NCBI GenBank assembly: GCA_035574235.1 | Contig: DATLZA010000165.1 | Location: 1 to 50,644, forward strand | DNA: 50,644 nt | Direction: 5' to 3' | Source: Planctomycetota bacterium | Lineage (GTDB): Bacteria; Planctomycetota; MHYJ01; JACPRB01 | Position numbers and translations under genes: made by a program | The notes under the pieces: generated by a model | Told to the model about the DNA's origin: nothing | The model's input: the letters and a program-made list of their open reading frames with translations, nothing else | Databases searched by the model: none | Shown here: in pieces, positions 1 to 7,837 of the stretch | How positions within the stretch are numbered: position 1 is the first letter of the stretch | Layout of the letters: every line of letters starts with the position of its first letter

Positions 1-380
1 CGCGCCCGCGAAGCCACGGGGAACATCGCCCCCGGAAGGCTCCTCATCGCTTCGAGGGCCGCCCCTTCCGCGCGGGTCCCCGCAGGAAAGGCCGTCCGGC
101 CGCGAACCTCGCGGGCCAGGAAATCCGAGTCGCGCAGATCCGCGCCGGCGACCCGCGCGACCCCGAGCGCCGCGGCGGCTTCGTCGGGCTTCTCCCGCGG
201 CTCGGTCACATGGACGCTCGGGATCGCCAGCTCCTGAAGGAGGCGCGCCTGGGTTCCCGACACGACGTCCCCCGGCGCGTGCAGTTCGATGCCCGAGACG
301 TCGAAGACGTAGGTTTGCAGAACGACCGATCCGAGGCGGGCGATTTCGCCGCCCCAGGACTCCGCGTCGATCTCTCTCAT
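1..380 (-). CDS. Hypothetical protein (N-terminal part, runs off window)
   Basis: An open frame starts at the ATG at 378-380 and runs off the left edge, giving about 126 residues without a stop. It has no signal peptide or membrane segment. A stretch around residues 35-58 (GDVVSGTQARLLQELAIP, then SVHV) loosely recalls the short beta-rich segment that precedes HD or HD-GYP domains, but I do not recognise the family. A TATAAT sequence lies in the 50-nt gap to tdh, so the gene may have its own promoter. Confidence 0.5.
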   Translation of the reverse strand, partial: MREIDAESWGGEIARLGSVVLQTYVFDVSGIELHAPGDVVSGTQARLLQELAIPSVHVTEPREKPDEAAAALGVARVAGADLRDSDFLAREVRGRTAFPAGTRAEGAALEAMRSLPGAMFPVASRA

Positions 381-430
381 CCCCGGTCTCGCTGCGCCCG
401 AACATTATAACCGCTGATCCCCGGAACCCC

Positions 431-1474
431 TTATGGATAGAGAAGCACCTTTCCTACCGGGCGGTCCGAGGCGGCGCGCGTCTCGAACGCGCGCTCGTAG
501 TCCTCGAGGGCAAACCGGTGTGTGATGAGCGGCGCCGGATCGAGCTTTCCGCGCTCCATCAGGCGCTGCATCAGTTCCCACGTGCGGAACATATGCCGGC
601 CCACGATTCCCAGGATGCGACGGCCCGTGAGAATGACGTCGTTGGCGAGGTTCAGCTCCAGCGGCCCCGGAGGGATGCCGAACGCGACGAACGTCCCGCC
701 TTTGCGCAGCGACCGGAGGGCCGTCACGATGGCCTGCGGGTTCCCGGACATGTCGATGGCGATGTCGAGTCCCGCCCCGTCTCCGTGGGACTCCAGGCGC
801 GCCATGAGATCGGGATTGGCTCCGTCGAGAAGCTCGTCCGCCCCCATCCGGCGCGCCAGCTCCAGGTGATGGGGGTTGACGTCGATCGCCAGGACCTTCA
901 CCGCTCCCAGAGCCTTGGCGGCGGCCACGGTGAAAAGCCCCGCCGGACCGCAGCCGAACACCGCGACCGTCTGCCCGGCCACCTGGGCCTCCGAGGCGGC
1001 GTAGACGGCGTTCCCGAGCGGTTCCAGGAGCGCCGCGACGTCGGCCGTCATGCCGGGCGGATTCTTCCAGGCGCACACGGCGGGAACGGCCAGGTACTCC
1101 GCGAAGCCGCCCGGGCGGTGCACTCCGACGATCTTCAGGTTGTCGCAGATGTGCCGCAGGTCGTGGCGGCACTGGTAGCACTTGCCGCAGGGGATGTGGC
1201 TCTCCACGGAGACGAGATCGCCGACCGCGATCCCTTCGACGCGGGGGCCGGTCTCGACGACTTCTCCGGCGATCTCGTGGCCGAAGACGAGCGGCGGGCG
1301 GATCACCGATTGAGCCCAGCGATCCCAGCGATAGATGTGCAGGTCCGTGCCGCAGATCGAAGCGGCCCGCACGCGCAGAAGAACCTCGTCGGACCCGCAC
1401 CGCGGCGGCTCCACCCGCTCCAGAGACGCCCCCGGCGCGGGCTCCTTCTTCACGACGGCGCGCATCAGGCTCAT
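431..1474 (-). CDS. tdh: L-threonine 3-dehydrogenase (zinc alcohol dehydrogenase family)
   Basis: The 347-residue medium-chain dehydrogenase oxidises L-threonine to 2-amino-3-ketobutyrate with NAD+. The catalytic-zinc region SICGTDLHIYRWD has Cys41 and the Tdh-typical HIYxWD signature. It is followed by GHEIAGEVVE, the structural-zinc cysteines of CGKCYQCRHDLRHIC and a Rossmann glycine motif (VFGCGPAG). The chosen ATG overlaps the TGA of the upstream endonuclease IV gene (ATGA), implying translational coupling; MRAVVKK three codons later is an alternative start. The partner enzyme, kbl, lies about 9 kb away at 10590-11789 on the other strand, so both steps of threonine to glycine conversion are present. 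A sorbitol or butanediol dehydrogenase is less likely given the HIYRWD motif. Confidence 0.9.
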   Translation of the reverse strand: MSLMRAVVKKEPAPGASLERVEPPRCGSDEVLLRVRAASICGTDLHIYRWDRWAQSVIRPPLVFGHEIAGEVVETGPRVEGIAVGDLVSVESHIPCGKCYQCRHDLRHICDNLKIVGVHRPGGFAEYLAVPAVCAWKNPPGMTADVAALLEPLGNAVYAASEAQVAGQTVAVFGCGPAGLFTVAAAKALGAVKVLAIDVNPHHLELARRMGADELLDGANPDLMARLESHGDGAGLDIAIDMSGNPQAIVTALRSLRKGGTFVAFGIPPGPLELNLANDVILTGRRILGIVGRHMFRTWELMQRLMERGKLDPAPLITHRFALEDYERAFETRAASDRPVGKVLLYP

Positions 1475-2313
1475 GAGGCGGCCAGCCCGCGAAGAAGCCC
1501 CAGGTTGACGGCGTCCATGTCTCCCTCCTTGGGCGTCTCGATGACCTTGGGAACGTCTCGAAAGCGGGGGTCGCGCATGAGGCGCCGGAACGGCTCCAGC
1601 CCGATCCGCCCGCGCCCGATATGCTCGTGCCGATCGACCCGGCATCCCAGGCCCTTCTTCGAATCGTTCAGATGAAAGGCCTCGAGGCGGCGAATCCCCA
1701 CCGCGCGGTCGAAAGCGCCCAGGGTGTCCTCGAAGCCCTGAGGCGTGGACAGATCGTAGCCGGCGGCGAAGACGTGGCAGGTGTCGAAGCAGAACCCCAC
1801 GCGCTCCGGCTCCGGCACGCGATCCAGAATCGCCCCGAGGTGCTCGAACCTCCAGCCCAGACATCGCCCCTGCCCCGCGTTGGTTTCGAGAAGCACCCGC
1901 ACCCCGAAGCCGCGCGTCCGGCGCAGCGCCGTTCCGAGCCCCCGGGCCATGCGGCGGATCCCTTCGGCCTCGGAAGCCTCTCCGGGAGAGCCGGGGTGGG
2001 TCACCAGAAACGCCAATCCCAGCGCTTCGCACCGCTCCAGCTCCTCCACGAAGGCGCGAACCGACTTCTCCCACAGCGCCTCGGCGGGAGAGGCCAGGTT
2101 GATGAGGTAGGTGTCGTGCGCGAACGCCGTGCGGATGCCGCAGGCCGCCCGGGCCCTCCGGAACGCCGCGATCTCCTCCTCGGGGAGCGGGCGGGCCCGC
2201 CACTGGCGCTCGTTTTTCACGAAGATCTGAATGACGTCGCAGCCCGCGTCGCGTCCCCGCTCGCAGGCGCGCGCCAGCCCCCCGGCGATCGACATGTGGG
2301 CGCCTAGATTCAT
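1471..2313 (-). CDS. nfo: Endonuclease IV (AP endonuclease)
   Basis: The 280-residue TIM-barrel nuclease cleaves 5' to abasic sites in base excision repair. Family signatures in order are GAHMSIAGG at the N-terminus, HPGSP, a metal-ligand Glu in LLETNAGQG, FCFDTCHVFAAGYD, HLNDSK and DRHEHIGRG near the C-terminus; these carry the metal-binding His, Glu and Asp residues. Length is normal for the family. A perfect TATAAT lies 12 nt upstream of the ATG with no Shine-Dalgarno sequence, so the transcript probably has a leader of only a few nucleotides. The stop codon overlaps the tdh start. Confidence 0.93.
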   Translation of the reverse strand: MNLGAHMSIAGGLARACERGRDAGCDVIQIFVKNERQWRARPLPEEEIAAFRRARAACGIRTAFAHDTYLINLASPAEALWEKSVRAFVEELERCEALGLAFLVTHPGSPGEASEAEGIRRMARGLGTALRRTRGFGVRVLLETNAGQGRCLGWRFEHLGAILDRVPEPERVGFCFDTCHVFAAGYDLSTPQGFEDTLGAFDRAVGIRRLEAFHLNDSKKGLGCRVDRHEHIGRGRIGLEPFRRLMRDPRFRDVPKVIETPKEGDMDAVNLGLLRGLAAS

Positions 2314-2325
2314 CGAGGCGCCGGA

Positions 2326-2331
2326 ATTATA
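2326..2331 (-). promoter_or_regulatory. -10 box of nfo, very close to the start codon
   Basis: The minus strand reads TATAAT exactly, ending 12 nt before the nfo ATG at 2313. Transcription would begin about 5-6 nt before the start codon, leaving no room for a ribosome binding site. Confidence 0.5.
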
Positions 2332-2362
2332 GGTCGGGGGGAGGCTCGAATCCAGAAGACCC

Positions 2363-3424
2363 TCAGGGGACCGCGGGGCGCGCGGCCGGGGCGCCCTGCC
2401 GGGCCCGCTCCATCTCGACGAACGCCCGCACGCAGTCGGGATCGAACTGCGTCCCGGCCGCCTTCTCGATTTCCCGGAGCGCCTCCTCGTGGCTGAGGGC
2501 TTTGCGATACACGCGATCGTAGACCATGGAATCCCAGGCGTCGGCCACGGCGATGATCCGGGCGCCCAGGGGAATCTGGTTTCCCCGAAGGCCGTCGGGA
2601 TATCCCTGTCCGTCCCACCGCTCATGTTCGTGCTTGACGATCTCCACGATGGGCCGCAGTTCGTCGATCGGCGAGAGGATCTGCTCCGCCACGAGAGGGT
2701 GGAGCTTGATGTGCTCGTATTCGCTTTCGGTGAGGCGGCCCTGTTTGTTGAGAACCTCGTCGCGGATTCCGATCTTGCCGATGTCATGGAAGAGCGCCCC
2801 GAGCTCGATCTGGCGGATCTGCTCGCGCGGAAGGCCCATGGCGCGGGCGATCTCGACGGACTTCTCGGCCACGCGGCGCGAGTGCCCCTCCGTGTAGGGA
2901 CTCTTGGCCTGGAGCGCCTTCTCGAGCGCGCGGATGGTGTTGACGAACTGCGTGCGCATCCGCTCGCGGTTCTGGAGCACCTCCTCCGTGCGGGTCGTGA
3001 TCCGCTCCTCGAGGGCCACCGTGTACGCCCGCTCCTCCAGGCGCCGGGAATGCTTTTCGAGCGCCACCCTCAGGCGGAAGCTGGCCTTGCGCAGGTCCAG
3101 CGGACGCGTGATGAAGTCGTACGCTCCCAGGCGGGCGGCCTCCACGGCCAGAAGCTCGTCCTCGTCGCCGATGATGAGGAGGAAGCCCAGCGCCGGGTTG
3201 ACCTTGAGGAGGCGGCGCACATGTTCCAGGGGGGGCTTGAGGAGCGAATCGACCACCAGGAGTTCCGCCGAGGCCGATCGGGCCGCGGTCCCGGCTTCCT
3301 CGGGGGTCGCCGCGCAGATCAGGCGCAGCCGGTCGAGAACCAGGCCGCGCGCGAAGCTCTCCCGCGTCGCCGCATCCGGCGAAAGGAGGATCAGATCGCC
3401 CCGATTGTCCTGCCCCGACCCCAT
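2363..3424 (-). CDS. Response regulator with HD-GYP c-di-GMP phosphodiesterase domain
   Basis: The 353-residue protein has an N-terminal receiver-like domain (about residues 10-125) with a candidate phospho-acceptor Asp59 in LLVVDSLLKP and a C-terminal ITRP in place of the usual KP. A coiled linker (about 125-165) leads to an HD-GYP domain. The domain shows GHSRRVA (His181), LFHDIGKIG (His213-Asp214), His242 in IKLHP, HEHERWDGQGYPDGL and VADAWDSM, so the metal-binding and GYP residues are intact and c-di-GMP hydrolysis is expected. No histidine kinase is adjacent. The receiver has Arg-Pro where Lys-Pro is expected, so phosphorylation may be weak. A TACAAT box lies 12 nt before the ATG. Confidence 0.9.
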   Translation of the reverse strand: MGSGQDNRGDLILLSPDAATRESFARGLVLDRLRLICAATPEEAGTAARSASAELLVVDSLLKPPLEHVRRLLKVNPALGFLLIIGDEDELLAVEAARLGAYDFITRPLDLRKASFRLRVALEKHSRRLEERAYTVALEERITTRTEEVLQNRERMRTQFVNTIRALEKALQAKSPYTEGHSRRVAEKSVEIARAMGLPREQIRQIELGALFHDIGKIGIRDEVLNKQGRLTESEYEHIKLHPLVAEQILSPIDELRPIVEIVKHEHERWDGQGYPDGLRGNQIPLGARIIAVADAWDSMVYDRVYRKALSHEEALREIEKAAGTQFDPDCVRAFVEMERARQGAPAARPAVP

Positions 3425-3489
3425 TCCCGACTTCTTATTGTATAGCCCACACCGGGAAGGTCGAAGGCGGAAAATGCGCGCGGAGGCGC

Positions 3490-4464
3490 CTATTCCGTCT
3501 GTATTTCGAAGCCGAGGTCGCGGATCATCCGCAGATCTTCGGAGTCGGAATTGCCGCCCGTCGTCAGGTAGCCGTTGGTGAAAATGGAATTGCAGGGGTA
3601 AAGCACGAGCGCCTGCAGCGCCCGCAGGTTCACCTCCCGTCCTCCGGCGCAGCGAATGTCGCGCGAAGGATTGACGAAGCGGACCATCGAGAGGACCTTC
3701 AGGCAATACTTGGGGTCCTGAAGCGGGCGGTCGCCCATCGGGGTGCCCGGCCGGGGATTCAGGAAATTGATCGGGATCGAGCTTACCCCCAGACGCCTCA
3801 GCTCGAACGCCAGATCCACGACATCCTCGTCCGACTCGCCCATTCCGACGATGCCGCCGCAGCAGGACTCCATCCCGGCCTCCTGGACATACTGGACGGT
3901 CCGGACGCGGTCCTCGTAGGTATGGGTGGTGCAGATCTTGGGGAAATGCCGCGCGCTCGTCTCGAGGTTGTGATTGAACCGGTCCACCCCCGCCTCTTTC
4001 AGGCGGCGCGCCTGGTCCGGCCGGAGGATCCCGAGCGAGGTGCAGATCCGGATGCCCACCGTGCTCTTGATTTCGCGGACCGCGTCGCAGATGACGTCGA
4101 GCTGGCGGTCGCTGGGACCGCGGGTCGACGTCACAATGCAGTACTTCCACGCCCCGGCGGCCTTCGCGCGGCGCGCGCCCTCGACCATCTCCTCGCGGGT
4201 CTCGAGGCGGTAACGCTCGATGTCGCCCGTCGCGATGCGGGACTGCGAGCAGAAACCGCAGTCCTCCGGGCACATCCCGCTCATCGCGTTTTCGAGAACG
4301 TGGATCTTGACGCGGTTGCCGTGGAAGTGCCGCCGAACGCGGTAGGCGGCGTGAAGGACGGGCAGGAGTTCCTCGTCCGGAGCGCGCACGACCGCGAGAG
4401 CCTCTTCGCGGGAAGGCGCCTTCCCCGCGATCGACCGTTCCGCCAGAGCGTTCCAATCAGTCAT
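3490..4464 (-). CDS. bioB: Biotin synthase (radical SAM)
   Basis: The 324-residue radical SAM enzyme inserts sulfur into dethiobiotin, the last step of biotin synthesis. The SAM cluster motif CPEDCGFC (Cys65, Cys69, Cys72) and the following SQS are typical of BioB, as are YCIVTSTRGP, NHNLETS, CCGGIVGMGE, NFLNPRPGTP and the C-terminal SIFTNGYLTTGG. The start overlaps the end of the preceding Nfu-like gene by 8 nt, so the two are probably co-translated. BioB loses its auxiliary Fe-S cluster on each turnover, so coupling to an Fe-S carrier makes sense; that link is inference. No other biotin gene is nearby. Confidence 0.95.
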   Translation of the reverse strand: MTDWNALAERSIAGKAPSREEALAVVRAPDEELLPVLHAAYRVRRHFHGNRVKIHVLENAMSGMCPEDCGFCSQSRIATGDIERYRLETREEMVEGARRAKAAGAWKYCIVTSTRGPSDRQLDVICDAVREIKSTVGIRICTSLGILRPDQARRLKEAGVDRFNHNLETSARHFPKICTTHTYEDRVRTVQYVQEAGMESCCGGIVGMGESDEDVVDLAFELRRLGVSSIPINFLNPRPGTPMGDRPLQDPKYCLKVLSMVRFVNPSRDIRCAGGREVNLRALQALVLYPCNSIFTNGYLTTGGNSDSEDLRMIRDLGFEIQTE

Positions 4465-4729
4465 GCAGATGCCTCGTCAGCGCGTCGGCGACCCGGGGTT
4501 CCAGGGCGGACCACTCGACGCCGGGATCCTTCGTGATCGAGATGAAATCGTTCAGGCAAAAAACGCTCCGCACGCCCGGAATTTCCAGAAGCGCGCGGGC
4601 GAGCGGCTGGCCTTCGGCCTGGGCGGCGGACGAAAAGCTCAGGGGGCTCGGAAACATCGCCCGTCCGAGTCCCACGCGGACGGCGTTCGGATTGGGCGTG
4701 GGGCCGATCCGAAACGGCACGCTACCCAT
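4457..4729 (-). CDS. Stand-alone Nfu/NifU N-terminal domain protein
   Basis: The 90-residue protein corresponds to the Nfu N-terminal domain (PF08712 type): TPNPNAVRV at the N-terminus, SFSSAAQAEGQPLARALLEIPGV in the middle (shown here only as landmarks SFSSAAQAEG and ALLEIPGV) and FISITK near the end. The C-terminal CxxC domain that binds the Fe-S cluster in full Nfu proteins is absent. It overlaps the upstream PaaA/BoxB-like gene by 8 nt and bioB by 8 nt. A role in delivering or stabilising Fe-S clusters for BioB is plausible from the context. The frame stays open past its TGA stop only because that frame shadows bioB. Confidence 0.75.
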   Translation of the reverse strand: MGSVPFRIGPTPNPNAVRVGLGRAMFPSPLSFSSAAQAEGQPLARALLEIPGVRSVFCLNDFISITKDPGVEWSALEPRVADALTRHLHD

Positions 4730-5993
4730 AGAACGGAAGCCCTTCCTCCCTGACGTCCCGGCCGGCCCGGGAGGCACGCAGGTTGTCCACATAGACCTTG
4801 AAATCCGGCCCGGTGATATAAGCATCCGGAAGGCTCCGGCGCAAGACGGAAAGGTAGGCGGAAAGGTCCGGGATCGGCTTTCCCTCCACGTCGCAGGTCT
4901 CGAACGCGTGGACGCCGCGGCGCCGGAAGAAGCGCGGACTCGGGCGGTAAAAGAGCTTCTCCCGGGAACACCCCTTCCAGGCTTCGCCGGTCGCCCGGAT
5001 CCGCGCCGCCAGCGCGGGCGCCTCGAGCCGGTCGATCGACGGATCGAACACCCGCAGCACCTCGTAATTGAGGGCGTCGATCACCTCCGTCTGAAGCTCC
5101 TCGTAATACTGCGCCTGGGCTTCCCCGTTGAGGCGGTCCTTGAAGCCCAGCTCGACGACGGTCTTCCCGCCCCGCTCGTCTCCGAACATCTCCAGGCCGC
5201 GGGGAATCCATTTGTTGAGGTGCTTCTGGATCATCTCGGTGGAAACGTTGCCCTCGTCTCTTGCGGCTTCCGCGGCCCAATGCCGGAGCGGATGAATGCC
5301 GGTCGAGATATGGAACGCCTCCTCGTAGAGCATGGGGCCCATCGAGCGCGCCATGGGGGCGTAGGAGAAGGCCCGCTGCATCTCGAGCTGGTACTTCCCC
5401 ACGCGGTCGATCACCGCCGCGAAGACGACGTTGTCCACGAACGAATCGAAGAACAGGTTGAAGGCGTCCAGGACGTGCTCGCCCGTCCGCATCGCCAGAA
5501 GCTGCTCCACCGTCTCGCCGGCGACGTCCTTGCCCACCTTGGTCCAGTCGTCGGAGGCCAGCACGTAGAGCATCTGATAAGCATGCCGGAATTCCTCCGC
5601 CATGACGCGCATGACGTTGAACTGGACCCGGGGATCCTGCGCCTTGGCGAGGGATTCGCGATGCTGCTGGATCGACCCGAGCTCCGTCGAGCACTGGGCC
5701 TTGATGATCCGCGCCGTCTGCAGGATCATCTCGTCGTCGAGCTCCGCCGCGCGTTCGAAGCGCGGGCGGCCCCGAAAGCGGCCGACCTCGACCACGGGAC
5801 TCGGAAGCGGTCCGAGCTTGGCCACGAGCCGGAAGGGGGGCTGGGAGGGATAGAACTCCGACCACCGGCGCAACAAGTACTCGTATTCGTCGGGGAACGT
5901 CCGGCGCTGCCAGTCGAGGATGCGGCGGTGCAGAGGTTCGGGAAGCGTGCGGATTTCGAACTCGTCTTCGGAGATCCAGCCCCGGGACGGCAT
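4722..5993 (-). CDS. PaaA/BoxB-like ferritin-fold di-iron protein
   Basis: The 423-residue soluble protein resembles the phenylacetyl-CoA and benzoyl-CoA epoxidase catalytic subunits (PaaA_PaaC, PF05138). Candidate iron ligands are Glu in CSTELGSIQQH, Glu and His in EEFRHAYQM, and Glu and His in YEEAFHISTG, the spacing expected for a four-helix ferritin-like di-iron centre. It sits 2 nt after the cobalamin-binding-protein-like gene and overlaps the Nfu domain gene; an enoyl-CoA hydratase lies just upstream. None of the companion Paa subunits (PaaB, C, E) or BoxA is in the window, so its electron donor and substrate are unknown. An oxygenase acting on an acyl-CoA is an inference. Confidence 0.65.
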   Translation of the reverse strand: MPSRGWISEDEFEIRTLPEPLHRRILDWQRRTFPDEYEYLLRRWSEFYPSQPPFRLVAKLGPLPSPVVEVGRFRGRPRFERAAELDDEMILQTARIIKAQCSTELGSIQQHRESLAKAQDPRVQFNVMRVMAEEFRHAYQMLYVLASDDWTKVGKDVAGETVEQLLAMRTGEHVLDAFNLFFDSFVDNVVFAAVIDRVGKYQLEMQRAFSYAPMARSMGPMLYEEAFHISTGIHPLRHWAAEAARDEGNVSTEMIQKHLNKWIPRGLEMFGDERGGKTVVELGFKDRLNGEAQAQYYEELQTEVIDALNYEVLRVFDPSIDRLEAPALAARIRATGEAWKGCSREKLFYRPSPRFFRRRGVHAFETCDVEGKPIPDLSAYLSVLRRSLPDAYITGPDFKVYVDNLRASRAGRDVREEGLPFYG

Positions 5994-5995
5994 CG

Positions 5996-6901
5996 CTAGG
6001 GCCTCACTCTCCGCCACCCCCGCCGCCTTCGGCGGGGAAAGGCTTCCGGGTGGAGGATTTCGGCCAGAATCTCCAGCCCGTCCACCAGCCGCGGTCCCGC
6101 CCCGTTGAAGTACGACGGTCCGTCCACGAGATACACCTCGCCGGCCCGGACCGCCGGGAGGCGGCCCCACTCCGGCCGCGCCCGCAGGACGGGCAGCTCC
6201 CTCTCCGCCCGTTTCATTGTAAACCCGCACGGCATGAGGATCAACGCCTCCGGGGCGAAGGCCTCGATCTCCGACCACTCCACCCGGCGCGAGTCCCTCT
6301 TTTCGAGCGCCAGACCGTCCCGGCCGCCCGCCATCTCCACCATCTCCGGAACCCAGTGGCCGCTCGTGAAGGGCGGATCGAACCACTCCATGCAGAAAAC
6401 CCGCCGACGCGGAAGGCCCCGCGCCCTCCGCCGGACGCGCGCGATCCGGTCGCGGAGCCGCCGCTCGAGCGGACGGGAATCGAGCCCGAGCGCGCGCCCC
6501 AGTTCGCGCAGGTCGCGGAACATGCCCTCGAAATCGTGCGCATGGAGGGCGAGCACCCGCGGGCGCGCGTTCAGCCGGTCGAGCACCTGCTCGACGTCCC
6601 GGGGGGCCGTCGCTCAGACGTCGCAGAGGTTCTGCGTGAGAAGGAGATCCGGCCGGAGCTTCCTCACCCGCTCCGCTTCGATCCGATAGAGGCTTTCCCC
6701 CGAGCGCGCGGCCTGCCGAACGAGACGGTCGATTTCGGCGCTGGAAAGCCGCTCCGGATCCACGATGCTCCGCGACACGACCGGCTTGCGCCGGGCGGCC
6801 GGCGGATAGGTGCATTCGTGAGAGACGCCCACGAGACACCGACCGGCCCCGAGGGCATAGACCATTTCCGTCGCCGTGGGCTGAAGCGAAACGATCCGCA
6901 C
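5996..6901 (-). CDS. Cobalamin-binding (BtuF-like) protein with in-frame UGA, probable selenoprotein
   Basis: Two frames, 6901-6617 and 6613-5996, are in phase and separated by one UGA at 6614-6616. Read through, they give a 301-residue BtuF/FecB-type periplasmic-binding fold protein: IVSLQPTATEMVYALG at the N-terminus, GVSHECTYPP, then DLLLTQNLCDV-U-ATAP. In relatives this motif reads TQ.LCxVCA, so Sec96 replaces a conserved Cys, next to Cys93. A 7-bp hairpin with loop AGGU lies 18 nt after the UGA. There is no signal peptide, so the protein may be cytoplasmic. The start is GTG, with TACAAT exactly 6 nt upstream (leaderless type). A simple nonsense mutation is the alternative but does not explain the hairpin or the coding quality after the UGA. 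Confidence 0.8.
6578..6616 (-). promoter_or_regulatory. Sec UGA and SECIS-like hairpin of the BtuF-like gene
   Basis: UGA lies at 6614-6616 on the minus strand. After an 18-nt spacer, GTCGAGC and GCTCGAC (6578-6595) pair perfectly around the loop AGGU; A-U closure would extend the stem to 8 bp. The loop begins 25 nt after the UGA and has G at position 2, as in the E. coli fdhF element. Confidence 0.7.
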
Positions 6902-6907
6902 GCCGCG

Positions 6908-6913
6908 ATTGTA
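6908..6913 (-). promoter_or_regulatory. -10 box placing transcription start at the GTG of the BtuF-like gene
   Basis: TACAAT on the minus strand is separated from the GTG start (6901-6899) by 6 nt (CGCGGC). This spacing puts the transcription start at or next to the start codon, and there is no Shine-Dalgarno sequence. Confidence 0.5.
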
Positions 6914-6942
6914 ATCGAGCGCGTCCGCGGCGTGAAGCCTCC

Positions 6943-7734
6943 CTATTGCCCCCGGAACGAGGGAGGCCGTTTCTCGACGTAGGCCCCCAGACCCTCGCGG
7001 GCGTCGTAACTTTCGAAGAGCTGCTGCTGAAGCTCCCGTTCGAGCGCCAGCCCGTCGGCGAAATCCACCTCCGCGCCGCTCTGGACCGCGCGCTTGATGA
7101 GGCCGACCGCCTTGGCCGCCTTGTGCGGCGGACAGAAGCCCCGGACGTACTCGTACACGCGCCCGAGGAAGGCCGCACGGTCCGGCGCCTCGTAAACGAA
7201 GTTCAGGATTCCCCGCTGGAGCGCCTCGTCGAATTCGAACAGGCGGCCGCTGGCCATCATTTCGATCGCGGCGGATTTTCCCACGACGCGCGCCAGGCGC
7301 TGGGTGCCGCCGGTGCCGGGCAGGACCCCCAGGTTCACTTCCGGAAGCCCGATCTTGCCGGCCCCCTTCCGCGCGATCCTCAGGTCCGCCGCCAGCGCGA
7401 TTTCCAGTCCCCCGCCCACGCAGGTGCCGTTGATCGCCGCGACGACGAGCTTCGGGGTCTGCTCCAGACGGTTGAGCGTCTCGTTCGCATGGAGGCAGAA
7501 GAAATACTTGAAGCGCGGCGTGACGGACTGGAGCATCCGGATGTCCGCCCCGGCGGAGAAAAACCGCTCTCCCGCCCCCGTCAGAACAATGGCGTGCACC
7601 GCGTCGTCGAACCGGGCCTTGAGAATCGCCTCGTCGAGCTCCCGCATGAGCTCGTGCGTGTAACAGTTGGCCGGGGGGTTGTTGAGGGTGAGGGTGGCGA
7701 TCGGGCCGTCGGACGAATACTCGACGAGCGGCAT
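6943..7734 (-). CDS. Enoyl-CoA hydratase/isomerase family protein
   Basis: The 263-residue crotonase-fold protein shows the oxyanion-hole segments FSAGADIRML and GTCVGGGLEIALAAD. Both catalytic-type glutamates are present, one in GGGLE and one in LPEVNLGVLPGTGGTQ, so hydration of a 2-enoyl-CoA is expected. It lies 41 nt upstream of the BtuF-like gene and may belong to the same transcript as the di-iron protein, which would fit acyl-CoA chemistry. The substrate cannot be told from sequence. A purine-rich AAAGGGA ribosome site precedes the ATG. Confidence 0.88.
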   Translation of the reverse strand: MPLVEYSSDGPIATLTLNNPPANCYTHELMRELDEAILKARFDDAVHAIVLTGAGERFFSAGADIRMLQSVTPRFKYFFCLHANETLNRLEQTPKLVVAAINGTCVGGGLEIALAADLRIARKGAGKIGLPEVNLGVLPGTGGTQRLARVVGKSAAIEMMASGRLFEFDEALQRGILNFVYEAPDRAAFLGRVYEYVRGFCPPHKAAKAVGLIKRAVQSGAEVDFADGLALERELQQQLFESYDAREGLGAYVEKRPPSFRGQ

Positions 7735-7771
7735 GGCGATCCCTTTCAGAAGACGGTTTGATTGTAGGAAC

Positions 7772-7797
7772 GCCCGCTCGGAACCGTCAAGGCGGGC
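7772..7797 (-). terminator. Possible terminator after the M28 peptidase gene
   Basis: GCCCGC (7772-7777) and GCGGGC (7792-7797) form a 6-bp stem in the 103-nt gap between the M28 peptidase and the hydratase. The T-rich stretch lies on the plus-strand side only, so the assignment is weak. Confidence 0.25.
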
Positions 7798-7837
7798 TCG
7801 TTTCCGGGCCCCCTCTCTTTTGCAGGCCGCTCCGCCG

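Noticed and set aside
518-1675. Long plus-strand frames opposite tdh and nfo
   Set aside because: No signal of any protein family; they mirror the conserved minus-strand genes.
2363-4456. A single 697-residue protein covering the bioB region in another frame
   Set aside because: The N-terminal half is antiparallel-frame noise over bioB; the HD-GYP protein starts at 3424 with its own promoter-like box.
4457-4729. UGA stop of the Nfu-domain gene as another Sec codon
   Set aside because: The frame stays open beyond it only because it shadows bioB; the residues after it do not resemble an Nfu C-domain, and 90 residues is a normal stand-alone length.
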